Source of the DNA: Algoriphagus marinus
GTDB taxonomy: Bacteria > Bacteroidota > Bacteroidia > Cytophagales > Cyclobacteriaceae
Reading direction: 5' to 3'
NCBI RefSeq assembly: GCF_001936475.1
Contig: NZ_MSPQ01000003.1
Location: 124,001 to 188,000 of the forward strand
DNA: 64,000 bases
In this document: piece after piece, positions 36,170-44,110 of the stretch
Layout: the number at the start of each line of letters is the position of its first letter
Numbering within the stretch: position 1 is the first letter of the stretch
Position numbers and translations under genes: made by a program
The notes under the pieces: model-generated
Database searches by the model: none
The model's input: the letters and a program-made list of their open reading frames with translations, nothing else
Told to the model about the DNA's origin: nothing

Positions 36170-36931
36170 TCAAAATAGACTTTTCCCCTGCAAACTGAGC
36201 CAGAAGATTGCTGAACTCATTAAAAAATAAGCGATTCCAAAAATGGTCATTTTCTTAGGATCATTTTTGAAAATGTACCAGCCAATCAAGGATAATACTT
36301 GCAAAGCATGTAAACCTAAGAAGTGAAAAATTCGAAGATCTCCATAAGCTTTTGCCCAGCCTAAAAGAAAATAGCCTGGTTGACCGTCGGAAGCTCCTAC
36401 GGTATGAGTTAGCCTGCCTGCCATTAAATAACCTTCATAGCCACCGATCAGAAAAATAATCAATCCCAATTGAATACCTCTCTTATAGCCACTGGGCAGA
36501 GTTTTCACTTTTGAAATGAGGGATAGAAGGTAAATAAAACAAAGGGAGTTCAAAAAAATCAAAATTCCCATGGCACCAAAAATTGCTCCATCCAAAGGAG
36601 TTGAAATATTGAAATGAGATGGTTTTCCTTGGATAGCTTGGAATAAAATCAAAACCAGTTCTCCGGTCAATAGTAGAAAAACACTTACTGAAATAAAATT
36701 GATGGCTTTTTTATTGGGGATGTCTGTCATGATCCATCCTATCGTCCAAAAAAGTATGGTGGTGGACAGAAAGAATTTGAAGGGTTTGTTCCAAATGCTT
36801 GCCCCCAATAATTCCCGAGAATCAAAAAGTGGAAGAATAGCTAATCCAAAACATATTAGAAGGTAAACTAATCCTGAATCCGCTAAGAGCCGATTTCTTC
36901 TTCTGAGCTCAAGAAACCAGCTTTGGATCAT
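36170..36931 (-). CDS. Polytopic membrane protein of unknown function
   Basis: A 253-residue protein with about seven hydrophobic helices (for example VYLLICFGLAILPLF, FFLSTTILFWTIGWIM, FISVSVFLLLTGELVLILF, IQLGLIIFLIGGYEGYLM). Polar stretches include LTHTVGASDGQPGYFLLGWA and DLRIFHFLGLHALQ, where two histidines could bind a metal or haem. Its 5' end overlaps the ABA4-like gene by 23 bp, so the two are translationally coupled and probably act together. I do not recognise a named family. The paired histidines are the only functional hint. Confidence 0.75.
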   Translation of the reverse strand: MIQSWFLELRRRNRLLADSGLVYLLICFGLAILPLFDSRELLGASIWNKPFKFFLSTTILFWTIGWIMTDIPNKKAINFISVSVFLLLTGELVLILFQAIQGKPSHFNISTPLDGAIFGAMGILIFLNSLCFIYLLSLISKVKTLPSGYKRGIQLGLIIFLIGGYEGYLMAGRLTHTVGASDGQPGYFLLGWAKAYGDLRIFHFLGLHALQVLSLIGWYIFKNDPKKMTIFGIAYFLMSSAIFWLSLQGKSLF

Positions 36932-37361
36932 ATGGATGTTGAGGGTATTTTTTCAAATGAATGATTCGGATCAAAATATAGATCAGAAGCCCTGCTGGAC
37001 CTAGCATAAAGGTGAAAACCAAACAAGGCAGCAGAATCCAGCGATTTATTCCTCGCTTATCCCCATCATTACAAATCCACATACCGGTGAATAAATCAAA
37101 CACCAGATAGTGTATCCAGCCTGCCAAGACTGCCTCATCTTTTCCGAAAAGTAGTTTGACATTCGCTAACGTATCAAAGCCACCCTGCGAATCTCCACCA
37201 ATCCCTTGAAGAATAAAGAATAGGTAAAGACAAGCCATGAAGACAAATACAAAAGAGAAAAGGAAAGTATATACCCATCGTTTTTGATACAAAACAAAAA
37301 GTAATATCCAACTCAGTAGCGCAAGAGAATTTGCGATGGAAAAAATTATTTCTAAGTCCAT
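36909..37361 (-). CDS. ABA4-like (DUF4281) membrane protein
   Basis: A 150-residue, four-helix membrane protein. The conserved stretch WIHYLVFDLFTGMWICNDGDKRG and the following LGPAGLLIYILIR are hallmarks of the ABA4-like family, named for a plant protein needed for neoxanthin formation. In bacteria the role is unsettled; carotenoid or other isoprenoid modification has been suggested by the plant link only. The next gene on the strand overlaps it by 23 bp. No carotenoid genes are visible in this window. Confidence 0.82.
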   Translation of the reverse strand: MDLEIIFSIANSLALLSWILLFVLYQKRWVYTFLFSFVFVFMACLYLFFILQGIGGDSQGGFDTLANVKLLFGKDEAVLAGWIHYLVFDLFTGMWICNDGDKRGINRWILLPCLVFTFMLGPAGLLIYILIRIIHLKKYPQHPYDPKLVS

Positions 37362-37421
37362 TTCAATAAAATTTAAAACCTAAGTTAATAATATCCTTTT
37401 GAAAATCAGAACCTTAAAAGA

Positions 37422-38612
37422 TTATTTTTTCTTCTGAAGGCGAGCAATATAGAATCCATCAAAGCCACTTTCCTGAGCGAGTACCTTTTGATCTTCGATC
37501 AATTCAAAGTCTTTTCCTGCTTCTGAGGCTAAAAATTTTGCGACCTGATCCTGATTTTCGGAAGGAAGAATACTGCAAGTAGCATAGACTAGTTGTCCAC
37601 CTGGCTTGACCATGGATGGATAGGATTGAAGAATTTCCTGCTGCGTTTGTCTCACTTTCTCGATGGACTCTTCGCTAAGTTTCCATTTTGTATCTGGATT
37701 TCTTCTCAAAACACCAAGACCTGAACATGGTACATCGAGCAATAAACGGTCTGCGGTATCCTTTAATCGTTTGATAGTCTTCGAACCTTCAATTACTTTC
37801 CGCTCGATGATGGATACACCATCTCTTCTCGCGCGAAGCTTAGTTTGCTGAAGTTTCCACTCTTCCACATCCATCGAGAGTACTTTTCCCTTATTCTGCA
37901 TCAAGGCAGCAATATGAAGCGATTTTCCGCCAGCGCCAGCGCAGGCATCGATTACACGCATTCCTGGCTCTACTGCCAAAGCTGCGGCTACCAATTGAGA
38001 AGAAGCATCTTGTACTTCGAAAAGGCCTTCTTTAAAAGTTGGATGACGGAATACATTGGCCCGCTCATCCAAAATCAATGCGTCTGGATAGCCTTTGATG
38101 ATGTGGGTGGAGATATTATCCTCTGCTAAGCGATTTTTCAAACGCTCACGAGTCGTCTTCAAAGTGTTCACCCTTAAAACTACCTGAGCTTCTTGATTCA
38201 AGGAATGGATTTCAGCTTCCCATTTTTCTCCCAATTCTTTTTTGCCTAGCTCAAAAAGCCAATCCGGAACAGATTCCAGTTTCGCAGGATCGTCCAACTT
38301 TTCGTACTTCTCTTTTAGTTTGTCAGGATTGATTCGGTTAAATTCCTCCCAAGGTGGAAGCGAATGTCCTTGCATCAACCAATAGGTGCCAAAAAGATCG
38401 TAGTAATCTTTCGAAGGACTGAGATAATTGATCAATCTCCACCAGCGAACCATCTCGTAGGTTGTCTCCGCAATGAAAGAACGATCTCTTGCTCCCCATT
38501 TTGGATTGGATTTTAAGGTACGCTCGATTACTTTATCAGCGTATTGACCTTCTTCGAATATTGCTTTTAAAGCGGTATGGACTCCGCGGATGGTGTTGTT
38601 ATGTAGCTTCAT
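37422..38612 (-). CDS. RsmB/NOP family RNA (cytosine-5)-methyltransferase
   Basis: This 396-residue SAM-dependent enzyme methylates cytosine in RNA, most often 16S rRNA C967 in the RsmB group. An N-terminal RNA-binding helical domain (about 1-130) precedes the Rossmann domain, with SAM motif ACAGAGGKSLHIAALM, the motif IV cysteine in LLLDVPCSGLGVLRRNPDTKW and the motif VI cysteine in YATCSILPSEN. I chose ATG 38612 (MKLHNN). The GTG at 38630 falls inside a perfect -7 promoter box, so it cannot be translated from that promoter. The exact target base is not proved. Confidence 0.9.
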   Translation of the reverse strand: MKLHNNTIRGVHTALKAIFEEGQYADKVIERTLKSNPKWGARDRSFIAETTYEMVRWWRLINYLSPSKDYYDLFGTYWLMQGHSLPPWEEFNRINPDKLKEKYEKLDDPAKLESVPDWLFELGKKELGEKWEAEIHSLNQEAQVVLRVNTLKTTRERLKNRLAEDNISTHIIKGYPDALILDERANVFRHPTFKEGLFEVQDASSQLVAAALAVEPGMRVIDACAGAGGKSLHIAALMQNKGKVLSMDVEEWKLQQTKLRARRDGVSIIERKVIEGSKTIKRLKDTADRLLLDVPCSGLGVLRRNPDTKWKLSEESIEKVRQTQQEILQSYPSMVKPGGQLVYATCSILPSENQDQVAKFLASEAGKDFELIEDQKVLAQESGFDGFYIARLQKKK

Positions 38613-38629
38613 GGAAATAAAATTCTCCA

Positions 38630-38637
38630 CAAAGGTA
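38630..38637 (-). promoter_or_regulatory. -7 promoter box TACCTTTG for the RsmB-type gene
   Basis: An exact TA-N2-TTTG match on the minus strand, 17 nt before the chosen ATG. It decides against the upstream GTG start. Confidence 0.5.
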
Positions 38638-38669
38638 GTTTTTCTTTCGGAGTCTTCAGATTCCTAGAT

Positions 38670-39473
38670 TCAAAAGGGAGTAAAGACTAACCCAAAGCGG
38701 ATTCCTTCGCGGGTGATAGCCGAGCCGAAGTCTGAGTAATTGCCGAAATAGCCTTGAGTCGCAGAGAGGAAGGGATCAAATGTTGCCAATCCATTGCTAA
38801 GATTATTTCGCTCATCATTTAGGGTTTGCTGTCTCAATTCAAGCAAATTTGCCCGTATTTCTAGCTTCAGCCAATTTGAAGCCTGAAATGCAAAAGCTGC
38901 ATCTACGCCAAATCTCCAATTTTCCTCACTGATAGGGACTTCTATAGGACCTGGAAAAATGGAAAGGCAGTTTAAACAATAATCATAGAAAGTAAGATTG
39001 TAAGGATAATAAAAATCCATTGTGCCAGAGTTGCCTGATTCTCTTAAGACGTAGGGACTTAGATTAAAAGAAAATCTTTCATTTAGTTTAAAGTGCCTTC
39101 TTGCGAAGAGGCCAACTCCAAAAAGTTGATTATCAATGCTAGTCTGGTAATGGGTAGTCTGAGCATCTTGAGAAATCAAAATTCCATCCTCGTTAAAATT
39201 GGAGGAAAAAGTAGTCAAACTCAATGGTGAGATCTCCTCGACGTAAGAATTAAAACTCATCATGATTCCCAAATCCCACTTTTGATTGAGTTTTAATCCA
39301 ATCATTGGACGTAAACTTCCAAAATTTTCATTTTTTAAACTTACTAAACCGGAAGTTTTAACTGATTTTTGCCAATAAGATCCATCGATTCCAATCCAAA
39401 CTTTAGCATCTGACTGGGCAAAGGACTCGAAGAATAAACCCGATGCTAAAAGGAGTAAAAGTATTTTTTTCAT
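38670..39473 (-). CDS. Exported outer-membrane beta-barrel-like protein
   Basis: A 267-residue protein with a signal peptide (MKKILLLLLASGLFFESFA, cut before QSD). The mature part shows barrel-like strands (LRPMIGLKLNQKWDLGIMM, LFGVGLFARRHFKLNERFSF, WRFGVDAAFAFQ, LKLEIRANLLELR) and ends in IRFGLVFTPF with a terminal Phe, a common outer-membrane barrel ending. Two cysteines lie in DYCLNC, in a possible extracellular loop. No family name is recognised. It stands between the RsmB-type gene and the divergent prmC gene. A role in the outer membrane is inferred. Confidence 0.72.
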   Translation of the reverse strand: MKKILLLLLASGLFFESFAQSDAKVWIGIDGSYWQKSVKTSGLVSLKNENFGSLRPMIGLKLNQKWDLGIMMSFNSYVEEISPLSLTTFSSNFNEDGILISQDAQTTHYQTSIDNQLFGVGLFARRHFKLNERFSFNLSPYVLRESGNSGTMDFYYPYNLTFYDYCLNCLSIFPGPIEVPISEENWRFGVDAAFAFQASNWLKLEIRANLLELRQQTLNDERNNLSNGLATFDPFLSATQGYFGNYSDFGSAITREGIRFGLVFTPF

Positions 39474-39531
39474 ATTTGGAGGATTGAGTTTGCTACTTTT
39501 ACGGTTTTAGTATCTATCAAGGTTCATAAGA

Positions 39532-40377
39532 ATGCCTAACTATTCAGAATTAGTCCAAAAACTTTCGTCTCAACTCGAAATCTATGATCGCCAGGAAGCG
39601 ACTAGCTTGGTCAATTGGCTTTTGGAACATCACCTTGGGCTCCGAAGAGTGGATATGATGCATTTTTTGGAAGAAAAGGATTTACCCAAAAAGCTTTGGG
39701 ATGATTTTGATCGACTCAAAAAGGGAGAACCCATTCAATACATTTTAGGGAAGGCTCCTTTTTATGGCCATGAATTTCTGGTGAACTCCTTTACCCTCAT
39801 CCCCAGAAATGAAACCGAGGAGCTGGTTCATTTGATCCTTAAGGAAAATAAATCGCCCGGCTTGAAAGTTCTGGATATCGGCACAGGAACAGGTTGTATC
39901 CCGATTTCATTGGCTTTGGAGATGAATCAAGCTGAAGTTTATGGTTTGGATATTTCTGAAGAAGCCCTCGAGGTGGCTAGAAAAAACGCAAAACTACTTC
40001 ATGCGGAGGTGACTTTCTTGAAATGTAATATTTTGGAAGAGCTTCCACCGATTGAAGACTTGGATGTTTTGGTAAGTAATCCCCCTTACATTCCCGAAAA
40101 GGGAAAGGCTGAAATGCATCAAAATGTATTGGATTTTGAACCCGGTTTAGCACTTTTTGTTCCTGATCATGATCCGTTGCTGTTCTATCGAGTCATCGCG
40201 GAGAAAGGTAAAAAATTATTAAAGCCAGGCGGTAGACTCTACTTCGAGATTCATGAAGAGTTCGGTGCAGGAGTACTTTCCTTGCTGGAGGAAAAGGGGT
40301 TTACAGAGCTAAGATTATTAAAAGATTTGAATGGGAAAGACAGAATGGTGGTCGGGAAGTGGGAGGCAGGAAGTTGA
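39532..40377 (+). CDS. prmC: Peptide chain release factor N5-glutamine methyltransferase
   Basis: PrmC methylates the glutamine of the GGQ motif in release factors, which boosts termination. The 281-residue protein has an N-terminal helical domain (1-80) and a class I methyltransferase domain. SAM motif I is LDIGTGTGCIPISLAL, the acidic motif is YGLDISEEALEVARKN, and the diagnostic catalytic motif is NPPYIPE. The C-terminal end (LLKDLNGKDRMVVGKW) is typical. The gene is divergent from the neighbouring outer-membrane protein gene (58 bp apart). Confidence 0.95.
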   Translation: MPNYSELVQKLSSQLEIYDRQEATSLVNWLLEHHLGLRRVDMMHFLEEKDLPKKLWDDFDRLKKGEPIQYILGKAPFYGHEFLVNSFTLIPRNETEELVHLILKENKSPGLKVLDIGTGTGCIPISLALEMNQAEVYGLDISEEALEVARKNAKLLHAEVTFLKCNILEELPPIEDLDVLVSNPPYIPEKGKAEMHQNVLDFEPGLALFVPDHDPLLFYRVIAEKGKKLLKPGGRLYFEIHEEFGAGVLSLLEEKGFTELRLLKDLNGKDRMVVGKWEAGS

Positions 40378-40484
40378 AACCAGACAATCCCTCTAATCTG
40401 GATTCAGGAATAAAATTTTTTAATTAAGACGATTTTTCAATGGCCCGCTTATCTTGATTCAATGAGTTGTCTTTCTAAAAAGTA

Positions 40485-41096
40485 CTAGGAAATCTCCTCT
40501 CCAATCCAGAAAATTCCTGGAGCATTGATCTCGGTGATTCCTTCAGGAACTTCAATCATTGTCGCGTAAGTAATAGGAAGTAGAATTTCCCCTTCTGAAT
40601 TTTTGATCTCTACCGGCATTCCCTCTTTTCCGTGGATATGAATGGAAGACGCTGCAAACCACTTTTTGAATTTCCCGGACTTGACTGGGTAGTATTTCCA
40701 GTTTCCATCGACCATGGTCAGGTTCATTAAGCCCAATTTTTCCTGAAGTTCAAATGCGCTTTGATGGGAAATCCCAAGCAAATGCACGGCTTCATGCTTG
40801 CTTGCCAAGAGGTATTGCAATCCTTCATTTAAAAAATCATCACTTTCAACGGTCAGGAATTTTACGGGATATTGCTCCTCCAGAAGTTGGAGGTTTTCTT
40901 TTTGAAAAGCAGCCGAGGCCAAAATTACATCGATTTTGATCCCCCAGCTCAGCACCCGATCCAAGGCTTTTTCGCTTACCAAAATCGTCGGCACCCATTC
41001 CAAAAGCCCAGAAATTCGCTCAAATTCAATGTTGGCGGCATCTAAAATAAATACCGCAGGCTCCTGTTGCTCTTTTACAAAATGGTGAGATGACAT
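40485..41096 (-). CDS. Degenerate thiamine pyrophosphokinase-like protein
   Basis: A 203-residue soluble protein whose layout recalls thiamine pyrophosphokinase. The N-terminal Rossmann-like half has ILVSEKALDRVLSWGIKIDVILAS in place of the usual ADGGAN...PDLIIGDFDS. A segment ESDDFLNEGLQYLL stands where DKDxTDxEKAL is expected, and the C-terminal beta-rich half (MPVEIKNSEGEILLPITYAT) ends IFWIGEEIS. The metal-binding Asp residues of the first motif are missing, so it may not have kinase activity and may bind a ligand only. It shares a TAATG overlap with the M19 gene upstream, so both form an operon. The family link is inference. Confidence 0.5.
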   Translation of the reverse strand: MSSHHFVKEQQEPAVFILDAANIEFERISGLLEWVPTILVSEKALDRVLSWGIKIDVILASAAFQKENLQLLEEQYPVKFLTVESDDFLNEGLQYLLASKHEAVHLLGISHQSAFELQEKLGLMNLTMVDGNWKYYPVKSGKFKKWFAASSIHIHGKEGMPVEIKNSEGEILLPITYATMIEVPEGITEINAPGIFWIGEEIS

Positions 41097-42085
41097 TAGC
41101 TCCAGAGTTTTTTATAGAAGTTAAGAGCATTTTCAAAAGCCAAGCCTTTGAGTTGCTTTTCGGTTAGGTCAAGTTCCAAGCTATCTAAAAGCAAAGGGTA
41201 TTTTCCGGCATTTTCTGCCAAAGGAAAGTAGAATGGGATTCGGCTCGGATCGCCAAAGTTTTTGGTGTAGAAAAAGTCAGCCCCAAAGCAGATGTTTTTC
41301 TCTGCCCCAACTTCAAACCCATGCAAAATATGCTCAAATAATCGCTCCGGAACATCGGTATCTAAAAATGCCCGAAGGAAATTCACTCCGATGATTCCGC
41401 CTCGATGGATGATTTCTTTAGCAAACTCATCAGTCAAGTTGCGTCGATGGTTCCAGATTGCTCTAAAATTTGAATGACTTGCAATCACCTTGACATCAAG
41501 TTTCTGGCTATCGATGTGAGTCAGGATTCCTTCAGCCAAAAGATCGGAAGTATGAGAAAGGTCAATTGGGATTTGCTTACCAGACATGTAATCCAACAAC
41601 TTCTTACCATCATCTTTCAGGCCGATTCCATCGGTATAATTTCCGCCTCCAAATCGATTTTCGGTATGGTGAGTCAGGCTGATGTAAGCCAATTTTCCCA
41701 CTTGGCTGATTATGGAATCAAACTGAGTATAGATTTCCGGCCAGGAAGCGGATTCATTTCCTAGTCCAGCGGCATTTTCTACCGAAGTGATGATTCCAAC
41801 CTGCTTTTGTTTTGCCCAATCTGAAAGAAAGGAATTGTCAACAAAAGCTAGATCGATAGGGTTATGCTGAAGAAGTTTGGAAAAAATGCTCGCTTGTTTG
41901 CTTGCCAGTTTCATGCTTTCGGGTCTGACATCGGTATAGATTGCCATCACTTGCATCCGTACTCCTCCGGCGATCAGCCAGGGAATCGCACAGGCGATGT
42001 CATCTTTGGAATAAGGGTTGGCACTTGGGACACTGCATAAGTAAGAAAGCAGGTCGCAGTGCATGTCAATAATAGGCAGACGCAT
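41096..42085 (-). CDS. M19 family (renal) dipeptidase-like metallohydrolase
   Basis: The 329-residue amidohydrolase-fold enzyme of the membrane dipeptidase family cleaves dipeptides, including some with D-residues. The metal motif HxD appears early in PIIDMHCDLLSYL, a bridging Glu is expected in TSVENAAGLG, and later metal or substrate His residues lie in YISLTHHTENRFGG, PIDLSHTSD and VIASHSNFRAI. DVPERLFEHILHGFEVG and CFGADFF complete the pattern. I chose ATG 42085 (MRLPIID) over an upstream TTG. There is no signal peptide, so it is cytoplasmic. The gene is divergent from the 3-hydroxyanthranilate dioxygenase gene. Confidence 0.87.
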   Translation of the reverse strand: MRLPIIDMHCDLLSYLCSVPSANPYSKDDIACAIPWLIAGGVRMQVMAIYTDVRPESMKLASKQASIFSKLLQHNPIDLAFVDNSFLSDWAKQKQVGIITSVENAAGLGNESASWPEIYTQFDSIISQVGKLAYISLTHHTENRFGGGNYTDGIGLKDDGKKLLDYMSGKQIPIDLSHTSDLLAEGILTHIDSQKLDVKVIASHSNFRAIWNHRRNLTDEFAKEIIHRGGIIGVNFLRAFLDTDVPERLFEHILHGFEVGAEKNICFGADFFYTKNFGDPSRIPFYFPLAENAGKYPLLLDSLELDLTEKQLKGLAFENALNFYKKLWS

Positions 42086-42183
42086 GGATTTTGGGCTTTT
42101 GAACAAAGTAAACCAAAAAACGGGGGTTTTTTAATACTTTTAAGACTGATTCAAATCGAGGATTTCCCAACAAAACAAAGATT

Positions 42184-42696
42184 ATGGCAGTATCAAAACC
42201 TTTCAATTTTAAAAAGTGGATCGATGAAAACCGACCTTTGTTGAAGCCTCCGGTAGGTAATCAGCAGGTTTTCAAGGGAAATGAGGATTTTATTGTGATG
42301 GTGGTAGGTGGTCCAAACTCCCGGAAGGATTATCATTACGATGAAGGGGAGGAGTTTTTCTATCAATTGGAAGGGGATATTATCTTGAAAATCATTGAGG
42401 ACGGGAAGCCCAAAGACATCGAAATCAAAGAAGGTGAAATTTTTCTTCTGCCTCCAAGAGTCCCCCATTCTCCAAGAAGACCAGCGAATACAATCGGTTT
42501 GGTTATCGAGCGCTATAGAAGAGCGGGGGAGCAGGATGGGTTTATTTGGCACTGCGAAAACTGTGGGGAACTACTCTACGAGGAGTATGTTGAACTCACC
42601 GATATAGTCAACCAACTTCCTCCGATTATGGATAGATTCTGGAATAATCCGGAGCATTGTACCTGCAAAAATTGTGGAACAGTAATGAAGAAATGA
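42184..42696 (+). CDS. 3-hydroxyanthranilate 3,4-dioxygenase
   Basis: This cupin opens the ring of 3-hydroxyanthranilate, giving the precursor of quinolinate. At 170 residues it matches the bacterial enzyme in detail: iron ligands His51, Glu57 and His95 (HYDEGEEFF and VPHSPRR) fall at the same numbers as in the characterised Cupriavidus enzyme. The second, rubredoxin-like metal site has two CxxC pairs (Cys124/127 in WHCENC and Cys161/164 in CTCKNC). It opens a kynurenine cluster with kynureninase and kynurenine monooxygenase. The product can feed NAD synthesis or 2-aminomuconate breakdown; neither route's next gene is here. Confidence 0.95.
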   Translation: MAVSKPFNFKKWIDENRPLLKPPVGNQQVFKGNEDFIVMVVGGPNSRKDYHYDEGEEFFYQLEGDIILKIIEDGKPKDIEIKEGEIFLLPPRVPHSPRRPANTIGLVIERYRRAGEQDGFIWHCENCGELLYEEYVELTDIVNQLPPIMDRFWNNPEHCTCKNCGTVMKK

Positions 42697-42763
42697 GTGC
42701 AGTGGGCAGTTTTCCAGTGAGCCGTTTGCAGTTAGACATGACGAATAAACATATTTCGTCTTC

Positions 42764-42771
42764 TAACTTTG
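42764..42771 (+). promoter_or_regulatory. -7 promoter box TAACTTTG for kynU
   Basis: An exact TA-N2-TTTG match 36 bp before the kynureninase ATG. An upstream in-frame TTG (42769) lies within this box, which rules it out as the start when this promoter is used. Confidence 0.5.
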
Positions 42772-42807
42772 CCACTTTCCAAATTCAAACCTTTCAACCT
42801 GAAAAAA

Positions 42808-44085
42808 ATGAACTACGAATATTCTGAAGCTTTTGCTCAAAAGATGGATCAAAATGATCCCTTGGAAAGTTTCCGTGACCGATTTCTATTTCCAAAAGTA
42901 AATGGCAAAGAAGCCATCTATTTTTGTGGCAATTCTTTAGGACTTCAGCCAAAATCTGTCAAAGACTATTTGGAAAAAGAGCTAGGAAATTGGGCTGACT
43001 TGGCAGTGGATGGACATTTTGAAGGCGAGGATGCTTGGATGTTTGTTCGCCAGAAATCGAAGCCAGCTTTGGCGGAAATTCTTGGCACGCATCCCCATGA
43101 AGTTGTGGCGATGAATAACCTCACTGTGAACCTACACTTGCTAATGGTCTCTTTTTACAGGCCTACCAAGGATCGCTATAAAATTATTATCGAAGCCGGA
43201 GCTTTTCCTTCGGATCAATACATGCTGGAATCTCAAGTGAAATGGCATGGTTTGAACCCGGAGGAAGTGATCGTAGAGCTCAAGCCAAGAGTTGGAGAGC
43301 ATACGTTAAGAACCGAAGATATTCTGGCGGAAATTCACCGCCAAGGTGATTTGCTGGCCATGGTGAATATGGCGGGAATTCAATATTACACCGGGCAGCT
43401 TTTTGATATGAAGACGATCACTGCTGCAGCTCATGCTGTCGGGGCAGTTGCTGGATTTGACTTAGCACATGCCGCAGGTAACGCCCCTTTAAGTCTTCAT
43501 GACTGGGAGGTCGACTTTGCTACTTGGTGTAGTTATAAATACATGAATTCCGGTCCGGGGAATGTTTCAGGAATCTATGTTCATGAAAAATATGCAGATC
43601 GACCTGATTTACCACGGTTTGCAGGATGGTGGGGACATGATGAAGGGAAGAGATTTCTGATGGAAAAGGGATTTATCCCCATGCATGGAGCAGACGGTTG
43701 GCAGTTGGCCAATTCAAATATTCTGGCTTTGGCAGCACATCAGGCTTCTTTGGATATTTTTCAGGAAGCTGGGATAAAGAATTTGCGAGAAAAAAGTGAA
43801 AAACTTACAGGTTATCTGGAATTTTTAATCCGTCAAATCAGCGGTAAATCAGGTGTTTTGGAAATAATTACACCAGAAAACCCTGCCGAAAGAGGCTGTC
43901 AATTATCTTTGCTGATTCATCAGGGAGGCAAAGCAGTCTTTGATGAGTTTTATAAACATGGCGTGGTTGGGGACTGGAGAAATCCTAATGTAATCCGATT
44001 GGCTCCTACTCCGCTATATAACAGCTTCTTGGATGTTTTCCGTTTTGCTCAGATTTTGGAACAATCCTTGAAAAAATTCGCTTAA
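42808..44085 (+). CDS. kynU: Kynureninase
   Basis: A PLP enzyme that splits kynurenine or 3-hydroxykynurenine to (3-hydroxy)anthranilate and alanine. With the ATG at 42808 (MNYEYSEAF) it has 425 residues, the usual size. Recognisable segments are YFCGNSLGLQPKSVKDYLEK, VVAMNNLTVNLHLLM, the PLP aspartate region AVAGFDLAHAAGNAPL, and the PLP lysine in ATWCSYKYMNSGPGNVSG. RFAGWWGHDEGKRFLM follows in the small domain. It sits between the dioxygenase and kmo genes, so it most likely acts on 3-hydroxykynurenine. The gene may be transcribed from its own promoter. Confidence 0.96.
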   Translation: MNYEYSEAFAQKMDQNDPLESFRDRFLFPKVNGKEAIYFCGNSLGLQPKSVKDYLEKELGNWADLAVDGHFEGEDAWMFVRQKSKPALAEILGTHPHEVVAMNNLTVNLHLLMVSFYRPTKDRYKIIIEAGAFPSDQYMLESQVKWHGLNPEEVIVELKPRVGEHTLRTEDILAEIHRQGDLLAMVNMAGIQYYTGQLFDMKTITAAAHAVGAVAGFDLAHAAGNAPLSLHDWEVDFATWCSYKYMNSGPGNVSGIYVHEKYADRPDLPRFAGWWGHDEGKRFLMEKGFIPMHGADGWQLANSNILALAAHQASLDIFQEAGIKNLREKSEKLTGYLEFLIRQISGKSGVLEIITPENPAERGCQLSLLIHQGGKAVFDEFYKHGVVGDWRNPNVIRLAPTPLYNSFLDVFRFAQILEQSLKKFA

Positions 44086-44110
44086 AGAGAAGCATGGATA
44101 AACTATCCGA

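Noticed and set aside
42086-42106. TTG start upstream of the M19 dipeptidase ATG
   Set aside because: The ATG at 42085 leads directly into the conserved HxD motif. The seven extra residues have no family support.
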